Assembly (NCBI GenBank): GCA_036847185.1
Contig: DAIUAM010000087.1
Location: 1-8,548 of the forward strand
Source of the DNA: UBA4738 sp002413305
Lineage (GTDB): Bacteria; Actinomycetota; UBA4738
Direction: 5' to 3'
DNA: 8,548 nt
The notes beneath the pieces were generated by a model. The model was given only the letters and a program-made list of their open reading frames with translations. It was not told the origin of the DNA and made no database searches. This document shows positions 1 through 4,761 of the stretch, piece by piece; within the stretch, counting starts at the first letter, position 1, and the number at the start of each line of letters is the position of its first letter. The translations under genes and the position numbers were made by a program.

Positions 1-106
1 CAGATCTTCGGCTCACCGGAGTGCCGGCACCGCCCCACTCGCCTTGCTGGGCAGGAGGGCGTACCATCCTGGGTACCCGGTTCAGCGGTACCGCTGGGCC
101 CACAAC

Positions 107-115
107 GAAGAGGAG
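107..115 (+). promoter_or_regulatory. Ribosome binding site fixing the 122 start
   Basis: GAAGAGGAG lies six bases before the ATG at 122. It decides between the upstream in-frame start at 44, whose extra N-terminal residues are not protein-like, and the start at 122. Confidence 0.6.
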
Positions 116-121
116 TCATCC

Positions 122-385
122 ATGCCTACTGTGATCGCCCATCACGACGTGAAGGACACCAAGCACTGGCTCGCCTCGCCGAAGCGCGAAGAGGTGTTCG
201 GACCCCTCGGCGTCACCAACATCCGGACGTTCGTCGACCCAGAGAACCCGACCCGAGTGGCGGTGCTCATGGACGTTGCCGACATGGACGTCGTCATGGC
301 CGCGATGCAGAACGAGGCAATGGCCGAGGCGATGGCGTATGACGGCGTACTGCCCGAGACTTTGGTGATCCTCGTCGAGGCGTAG
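122..385 (+). CDS. Small conserved-looking protein of unknown function (87 aa)
   Basis: An 87-residue soluble protein starting MPTVIAHHDVKDTKHWLASP. The ATG at 122 is chosen over the longer frame from 44 because AGGAG (111-115, within GAAGAGGAG) sits six bases upstream. The sequence alternates predicted strands and helices: an N-terminal IAHHDV strand, VTNIRTFVDPENPTRVAVLMDV in the middle, and a helix with three Met-Ala pairs before a C-terminal LVILVEA strand. That pattern resembles the small dimeric alpha+beta barrels of the antibiotic-biosynthesis-monooxygenase superfamily, but I see no specific family signature. No signal peptide or membrane segment is visible. It appears to be a stand-alone gene, with no partner in the window. 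The coding call is fairly secure from the ribosome binding site and composition; the function is unknown. Confidence 0.75.
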   Translation: MPTVIAHHDVKDTKHWLASPKREEVFGPLGVTNIRTFVDPENPTRVAVLMDVADMDVVMAAMQNEAMAEAMAYDGVLPETLVILVEA

Positions 386-770
386 TCCTCGACCAAGATT
401 CAGCTTGTTCCTCAGGGGCGACGGCCTGACTCGCTCGGGCCCGCCGGGCTCTCGGTGGCCCAGGCAACCGCGTTGGTCCTGGACGAGTATCTCGTGAATC
501 TCAAGAGATGTACGAGCGGCCAGATGTACGGGATCTGCGTTGGCTGAAGCTAGGGTGCGGTGAACCGAAGTCGGCGGCCGCTCCCGCGTCTCGGGGGGGA
601 ATGCGTTTGCCCATACGCCCTGGGGAACGGGGCGTCGATGAGGAGGGCACGGCCAGCCCCGCGGCCAAGACCCCCCTCCTTCGCAGCTTCATCGCCGCGC
701 ACCCGTGGGGTACAGAAACCCATCCATGCTGGTCAGGCGCCCGATCGCATTTCTGTACCCGAGGGATCGA
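386..770. other. Gap without a convincing gene
   Basis: No supported gene lies between the small plus-strand ORF and the convergent 3' end of copCD. The plus-strand frame in phase with the TAG at 383-385 stays open for about 50 further codons and reads fairly protein-like (it includes LSVAQATALVLDEYLVNL), but it has no good start and no family match that I recognise. A plus-strand frame from 508 runs into the 3' end of copCD and is rejected as a shadow. The only clear structure is the inverted repeat at 708-760. Confidence 0.5.
708..760. repeat. 11-bp perfect inverted repeat 3' of copCD
   Basis: GGGTACAGAAA (708-718) and TTTCTGTACCC (750-760) are perfect reverse complements separated by 31 bases. 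The right arm ends about 10 bases after the copCD stop (771-773, minus strand), where a terminator would sit. The loop is long and there is no T-tract, so it is a poor intrinsic terminator. It could instead be a protein-binding site or a mobile-element footprint. Confidence 0.4.
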
Positions 771-2888
771 TCAACCCGTCGGCGCGCTGATCGTGAACGT
801 CGCGTCGAAGTCGTAGTACCGGTCGTCCATGAAATGGCCCGGGGCGCGCATCTCGGCCCGGCGCACTAGCCCGGTGGGATCGACCCACAGTCGGAACCAG
901 ATCGGCGTTCCCCGCTGCCCACCGGCGAAGGCCACCACGGTGGTCGAGACGCCGTCGATCCGTCCAACTCCGACGACGCGCGGATCGACGAACGGCTTGA
1001 AGTAGTCCCAGATGAACGACGGGACCGGGATCGAGGGCCCACCCGGCTGGACCTGCCACGCCGCGCCCGGGGTCTCCTTCAGGTAGCGCGTGCCCCCGAT
1101 CCACACGGCCTGGGACTGCCCGTTGACCGAGGACTCCATACGGTTCGGCGCCTGGAACGCGTACTGGGCGGGGATCGTGGCGAGGCCCGAGGAGAGCGTC
1201 TCGAACAGGCGGTACGTCCGGAGCTGGTGGATCCGGGCCTGGGCCCGCTGCAGGAGCGCGGCCCCGTCCGGGGCGGGGAGCTTCGGGATGTCGAAGCTGG
1301 CCGTGCCGCCCTTTGGACCGGCCACGTCGACGCTCAGGCTTTGATCGCCCTGAAGCGACACATCGGCTCGCCGGCACGCGTCACCGCAGGATTCGAGAGC
1401 GACGCTGTTCCCGGACAGCACGAGGGTCGCCTTCAGGCCGGCCGCCGCTGTGTTCCCCTCGAGGGGCAGGAGGTAGACGACGACCTGGTTTGGGCCGGGA
1501 AGTCCCGGGCGCAGGGTCAGGCCCACCAGCACCTGTCCGGCGTGGCTCCCCATCGTCAGCGCCCCGGGCCGGGGGAGCGCGGATGCCGAGGGGGTGGCCT
1601 GGCGGCTCGCCTCCTCCTCGACCAGCCTGCTGGGCGGGATGGGGAAGGCGGCCAGGATCGCCGCCGCCGCAACCACCAGCACGGCGAGCGTTCCCTCGAA
1701 CCGGAAGTGGGGCCGCCGCCGTCGCCAGGCCACCACAGACAGCGGGAGCATCAGCCCGACGAGCCCGATCTTGACCAGGAGGACCCGTCCGTAGGAGGAG
1801 CCGACCAGTGTGTGCGCCGTCCCCAGCTCCTGAATCGCCTGGACCGCGCCGCAGCCAACGGTCACGGTGAACGCGCCGAGGGCGGGGGGAGAGAACCGGA
1901 CCAGGAGCTCCCGGCCGGCCGGGGAGCGCCAGCCGCCCGCGGGTCTCTGGGTGGCCAGGGCGAGGATCCCCCCGGCCCACATGCCCGCGGCCAGCAGGTG
2001 CGCCCCGTCCACCGTGATGCCCCACCACGCCGGATGGATCGCCGCCCCGTGGCCCGAGGCGGCGAGCGCCCCGATCGCGGCCGCCGCCCATAGCCAGAGC
2101 GTCGGGGCCTGCACGATGGCCGCGACCAGGGCAAGGGACTCCAGGCCGACCCGGGACAGCCGAGCCAGCCCGGGGAGGCCCGTCGTGAGGTAACTCCACA
2201 CTGAGGACAGTGACGCCGAACCTGCGGCGGAGAAGGCCTCCCAGGACACCACGGCCACGCCGCTCGCCAGTGCGACGGCGAGCGGCAGGATGACGCGAGG
2301 CCGCACCCAGTCGAGACCGGCCCGCCCGCGCGCCATCCGGCGGAGGAGCAGCATCCCAATCGCGGCGAGCAGGGCAAGGTACTCCATCCACCGGAGGACG
2401 GCGAGGCCGAGATCCCCGGCACCGGGCGAGGTCTGGGCCGTCTCGGTCGTGCCGGCCGACGGAGAGACGCCCACGCCGAACTGCAGCGAGCCGCGCACCG
2501 CGTGGCCGTCCAGCGTGCTCACCGACACCCACTCGACGGTGTAGACGCCGGGAGCGTTGGTGCTTAGGGCCACCCGGATCTCCTGCCCTGCGCTCACCCC
2601 CCCGGCGAACCGGCCACCGGTGGGGTCGGTCACGGTGGCTCTTGACAGCTTGGCGTTGATCGGCTCGGTGAACTCCAGGACCACCACGCCGGGAGCCGTC
2701 CCCAGGCGCTGGCCGGCCTCGGGCTGCGAAGAGGCCAGGATGGCGTGGGCACTGGCCGTCGCTGGCACGGCAAGGGATGCCAGCACGGCCGCCAGGACGA
2801 GCATCACCCTCCGTGTCCACTTGGCGTAGCCCCGGGCATTCGCTCCCGGTGCGGGATCCGGCCGAGGGGAGGGGAGGAACCGTCTCAT
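771..2888 (-). CDS. CopC-CopD fusion copper protein with extra C-terminal domain (705 aa)
   Basis: A membrane protein for copper binding or transport, fusing CopC and CopD. Residues 1-47 form a long signal peptide (hydrophobic core about 28-45, ending ATASA). Cleavage there would leave His48 as the mature N-terminus, as in CopC. Residues 48-140 are the CopC beta-barrel; D127 and H129 in LDGHAVRG match the conserved Asp-x-His that, with the N-terminal His, binds Cu(II) in known CopC proteins. Residues about 163-415 form the CopD-like multi-span membrane domain, with histidines and tryptophans around 280-304. Residues about 425-705 are an extra region; its last 165 residues (ALLQRAQARIHQLRTYRLFE onward) resemble LolA/LppX-type lipoprotein-carrier folds. 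The ATG at 2888 is chosen because it overlaps the upstream thioredoxin stop as ATGA. An alternative ATG at 2804 has GGAGG only three bases upstream and a shorter signal peptide. The gene appears intact. Confidence 0.88.
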   Translation of the reverse strand: MRRFLPSPRPDPAPGANARGYAKWTRRVMLVLAAVLASLAVPATASAHAILASSQPEAGQRLGTAPGVVVLEFTEPINAKLSRATVTDPTGGRFAGGVSAGQEIRVALSTNAPGVYTVEWVSVSTLDGHAVRGSLQFGVGVSPSAGTTETAQTSPGAGDLGLAVLRWMEYLALLAAIGMLLLRRMARGRAGLDWVRPRVILPLAVALASGVAVVSWEAFSAAGSASLSSVWSYLTTGLPGLARLSRVGLESLALVAAIVQAPTLWLWAAAAIGALAASGHGAAIHPAWWGITVDGAHLLAAGMWAGGILALATQRPAGGWRSPAGRELLVRFSPPALGAFTVTVGCGAVQAIQELGTAHTLVGSSYGRVLLVKIGLVGLMLPLSVVAWRRRRPHFRFEGTLAVLVVAAAAILAAFPIPPSRLVEEEASRQATPSASALPRPGALTMGSHAGQVLVGLTLRPGLPGPNQVVVYLLPLEGNTAAAGLKATLVLSGNSVALESCGDACRRADVSLQGDQSLSVDVAGPKGGTASFDIPKLPAPDGAALLQRAQARIHQLRTYRLFETLSSGLATIPAQYAFQAPNRMESSVNGQSQAVWIGGTRYLKETPGAAWQVQPGGPSIPVPSFIWDYFKPFVDPRVVGVGRIDGVSTTVVAFAGGQRGTPIWFRLWVDPTGLVRRAEMRAPGHFMDDRYYDFDATFTISAPTG
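2885..2888 (-). promoter_or_regulatory. ATGA stop/start overlap coupling thioredoxin remnant and copCD
   Basis: On the minus strand the last thioredoxin codons read GGG CGA TGA and the copCD start is the ATG inside CGATGA. No strong Shine-Dalgarno sequence precedes this ATG, so re-initiation by ribosomes finishing the upstream frame is the likely mode of translation. This matters because the upstream gene is now broken. Confidence 0.6.
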
Positions 2889-3109
2889 CGCCCTGATGCC
2901 GGGACCCGGTCCAGGGTGGCACCGAGGACGGATGCCAGGACCCTCCCCAGAAACCGATAGACGATCCTGCCGGTGCGGTCGATGACGAACGTGGTCGGGA
3001 TGCCGACGGCGCCGTAGCGAGCGGCGACGGTTCCCTGGGGGTCGAAGCCGCTCGGATAGGTAATGCCGAACTGCCGGACGAAGGCGACCGCGTCCCTCGT
3101 AGTGTCCTG
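2885..3109 (-). pseudogene. C-terminal half of a TlpA/ResA-like thioredoxin, 5' end missing
   Basis: About 74 codons with the hallmark of the C-terminal half of membrane-anchored thioredoxin-like proteins: DAVAFVRQFGITYPSGFDPQ, then ARYGAVGIPTTFVIDRTGRI with the conserved cis-proline region, and a final helix. The N-terminal half, including the membrane anchor and the CxxC active site, is absent. The frame meets a TGA three codons upstream of the recognisable homology (3113-3115 region), with no plausible start. Its own TGA overlaps the copCD ATG (2885-2888), so it was formerly translationally coupled to copCD. Such thioredoxins often accompany copper and cytochrome genes, which fits the neighbour. 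What remains cannot be a functional reductase. Confidence 0.75.
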
Positions 3110-3244
3110 AAGGGTTCAATTTCCTCGATCCGGGGGGAGGAGACCCACGCTCGGAGGAGGGCCCGGGGTCCCTCACGGCAACTGTGGCTCTCCCCCACGA
3201 AACCACCGAGCCACCGTCACGTCGGTGGAGGAGTGGACCACCCG
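3110..3244. other. Junction scar between two broken genes, possible mobile-element remnant
   Basis: About 135 bases separate the isochorismatase N-terminal stub from the thioredoxin C-terminal stub and match neither protein in any frame. It contains a perfect 6-bp stem with a 6-base loop (CCACCGTCACGTCGGTGG, about 3212-3229). One end reads AGTGTCCTGAAGGGTTCAA on the plus strand; the other, read inward on the minus strand, begins GGTGGTCCACTCC. The two ends show only weak inverted similarity. It could be a solo insertion-sequence remnant left by recombination between two copies, or a plain deletion scar. I cannot assign an IS family. Confidence 0.4.
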
Positions 3245-3308
3245 CGAAGTCGTTCTGGACGTCGGTGACGATCAGCGCGGTGGCCTCGTCGTAGCCCTCT
3301 TCGCCCAT
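3245..3308 (-). pseudogene. N-terminal stub of an isochorismatase/nicotinamidase-family hydrolase
   Basis: The frame from ATG 3308 begins MGEEGYDEATALIVTDVQND and continues FAGGP. ALIVTDVQNDF is the hallmark first strand of the isochorismatase-like cysteine hydrolase family and includes the catalytic Asp. GGGGTGAG stands directly before the ATG as a ribosome binding site. Homology ends after about 22 residues; the lysine and cysteine of the catalytic triad and the rest of the roughly 180-residue domain are missing. The frame itself stays open further but is not family-like. It starts about 60 bases after the upstream hydrolase stop, so it was probably the second gene of that operon. Confidence 0.65.
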
Positions 3309-3367
3309 CTCACCCCGCGATCCCTCTCCGCCACCGCGCCTCGCCGTCGGCTCCCTCGCGCACCTTC

Positions 3368-4018
3368 CTACCGAAGGTAGCGGGCGAACCAGGCGGCCGC
3401 CTCGTCGGCGACCTGCTCCAGCGCGCCGGGCTCCTCGAACAGGTGGGTGGCGCCGGGGACGACGACCAGCTCGTTCGGACATCGAAGCAGGCGCTGCGCC
3501 TCCCCGTTCAGCTCGAGCACCGCGCCGTCCGCCCCACCCACGATCAGCAGCGTCGGACACCGGACCTCGGGTAGACGGGGACCGGCCAGGTCGGGCCGTC
3601 CTCCTCGCGAGACGACGGCGGCCACCCGCGACGGCTCGTCGGCCGCCGCCCACAGCGCCGCCGCGGCCCCGGTGCTGGCGCCGAAGCACCCCACCGGGAG
3701 CGCCGCCGTCCGTTCGTCCGATCCGAGCCAGGCGATCGCGGCTTCCAGGCGACCGGCCAGCAGGCGGATGTCGAACACGTTCGCCCGGTTCTCGGCCTCG
3801 GGCTCGGTCAAGAGGTCGAACAGGAGCGTCGCCATCCCGCGCGCCCGCAGCGCCGAGGCGACCCGCCGGTTCCGGGGGCTCAGCCGGCTGCTTCCGCTCC
3901 CGTGGGCGAAGGCCACCACGCCGGCGGCACCGTCCGGCACGATGAGCTCACCGGGAAGTACGACGGAAGCATCCGCCGGGATCCCCAGGGCCGCTTCGCC
4001 TTCCACCATGCCACCCAC
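3368..4018 (-). CDS. Alpha/beta hydrolase, dienelactone-hydrolase type (216 aa)
   Basis: A cytoplasmic serine hydrolase of about the usual length for small alpha/beta hydrolases of the dienelactone-hydrolase group. Visible in order: GVVAFAHGSGSSRLSPRNR, the strand and oxyanion-loop region (about residues 33-51); GCFGASTGAAAAL, the nucleophile elbow G-x-S-x-G (Ser about 115); LLIVGGADGAV with the acid Asp (about 163); and GATHLFEEPG with the catalytic His (about 190). The HGSGSSRxSPRN motif is typical of a subgroup often linked or fused to phosphoribosyltransferases. No signal peptide is present, and the substrate cannot be named. The start used is GTG 4018, with GGGAAG just upstream; ATG 4009, three codons in, is equally plausible. 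It is the first recognisable gene of the minus-strand cluster leading to copCD. Confidence 0.88.
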   Translation of the reverse strand: MGGMVEGEAALGIPADASVVLPGELIVPDGAAGVVAFAHGSGSSRLSPRNRRVASALRARGMATLLFDLLTEPEAENRANVFDIRLLAGRLEAAIAWLGSDERTAALPVGCFGASTGAAAALWAAADEPSRVAAVVSRGGRPDLAGPRLPEVRCPTLLIVGGADGAVLELNGEAQRLLRCPNELVVVPGATHLFEEPGALEQVADEAAAWFARYLR

Positions 4019-4206
4019 AATCTTCCCGGACCGCGGGCGCGCCGTCCCGCCCAGGTCGGCCTAGCGTCAGCAAGGAAGATGCGCGCAGTCGGCCGCCCAT
4101 GGTCACCGTCGACGTAGAAGCCGGGGGGCCCAGGCGACTCTCTGGGCCGATATTCCGATTCGTTGTCCTCTTGAACACGGCAGCTTAGAGCAGTTGACTT
4201 AGCACC

Positions 4207-4407
4207 ATGGCTAGGAAGCCGGGCTATTGGCAGACACTTCAAGCGTCTAAGGACGAAGCGATGCTTGCGGTCGACTTGTACAACGGTCTCTACGACCGTC
4301 GCCTTTGTCCGCTCGGCCATCCCCCCGGGGCCCGAGTCTACCCGGAGTTAGTCGCGCTCGGTTCGCTGATGAACACCATTTACACGACAAGGGACGTGCG
4401 CATCTAA
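4207..4407 (+). pseudogene. DUF3644 protein N-terminal stub
   Basis: The frame begins MARKPGYWQTLQASKDEAML and continues AVDLYN. SKDEAxLAVDLYN is the characteristic opening of DUF3644 proteins, a family of roughly 300 residues. Homology stops at about residue 27, exactly where a perfect hairpin (ACGGTC-TCTAC-GACCGT, 4283-4299) begins; the remaining 39 residues are unlike the family in all three frames. The gene is therefore a truncated remnant rather than a single frameshift. No clear ribosome binding site precedes 4207. DUF3644 is, as far as I recall, grouped with HEPN-like families found near defence genes, which fits the large gene convergent with it. The remaining 66-residue peptide may still be translated but is unlikely to keep the original role. 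Confidence 0.55.
4283..4299. repeat. Perfect hairpin at the DUF3644 breakpoint
   Basis: A 6-bp stem with a 5-base loop, ACGGTC TCTAC GACCGT. It coincides with the point where DUF3644 similarity ends, so it may mark a deletion junction. A chance occurrence is also possible at this length. Confidence 0.35.
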
Positions 4408-4761
4408 CCGCTGCGGCGGCAACTCCGAGACCTTGGGCCGGTCCGACGAGGAGACGCCCGCCGTCGTCGCCTTGAGGAGCGAGCCTGGCATCTCGACGAG
4501 GTGGCATCCGCCGTATGGTGCGTCGGATTGGCCGGGGAGTTCAGGAGGAGGACACAGAGGACACAGAGGATCCCCGGCAAGTTGTTGGCGGGCGATGGCG
4601 GACACCGACAGCCCTGACCCCGAACTGCCTGTGCTTCCACGTCTACATCTCACCGGAAGACAACTCAAGTGGTGCGCAGACGCGTGTCGAGTGAGATTCC
4701 TACGCAATCCTGTGCCCGACAAGGCCCCGCCGCTTGAACGCCATGGAAGTCGTGCCGGTCC
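4408..4761. other. Gap between the DUF3644 stub and the HEPN-STAND gene
   Basis: No supported gene. The reading frames here on both strands lack family motifs and good ribosome binding sites. The stretch holds one tandem repeat (4552-4569). It separates two convergent genes, so transcription terminators would be expected, but no stem followed by a T-tract was found. Confidence 0.45.
4552..4569. repeat. Two tandem copies of ACACAGAGG
   Basis: The 9-bp unit ACACAGAGG occurs twice head to tail, preceded by GGAGG. Short GGACACAGAGG tandem arrays recur as dispersed intergenic elements in many environmental genomes, where they give rise to spurious GHRGHRG peptides on translation. That dispersal is recalled, not shown here. 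Confidence 0.5.

Noticed and set aside
508..816. A 102-residue plus-strand frame running into the copCD 3' end
   Set aside because: No ribosome binding site or family motif, and it overlaps the inverted repeat and real coding sequence.
1227..2093. A 288-residue plus-strand frame antisense to copCD
   Set aside because: Shadow frame with biased composition, no ribosome binding site and no domain.
1381..3198. A 605-residue minus-strand frame overlapping copCD
   Set aside because: Low-complexity Arg/Pro/Gly/Ala composition typical of shadow frames in GC-rich DNA; it lies in a different phase of the same strand as a gene with clear domains.
2889..3689. The copCD frame staying open far upstream, giving a 972-residue ORF
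   Set aside because: The upstream part is antisense or out of frame to the hydrolase and thioredoxin and reads as Arg/Gly-rich nonsense, apart from the isochorismatase stub that happens to share the frame. The signal peptide and ATGA overlap place the start at 2888.
4194..4199. TTGACT as a -35 box for the DUF3644 stub
   Set aside because: No matching -10 at the right distance, and the ATG follows within eight bases.
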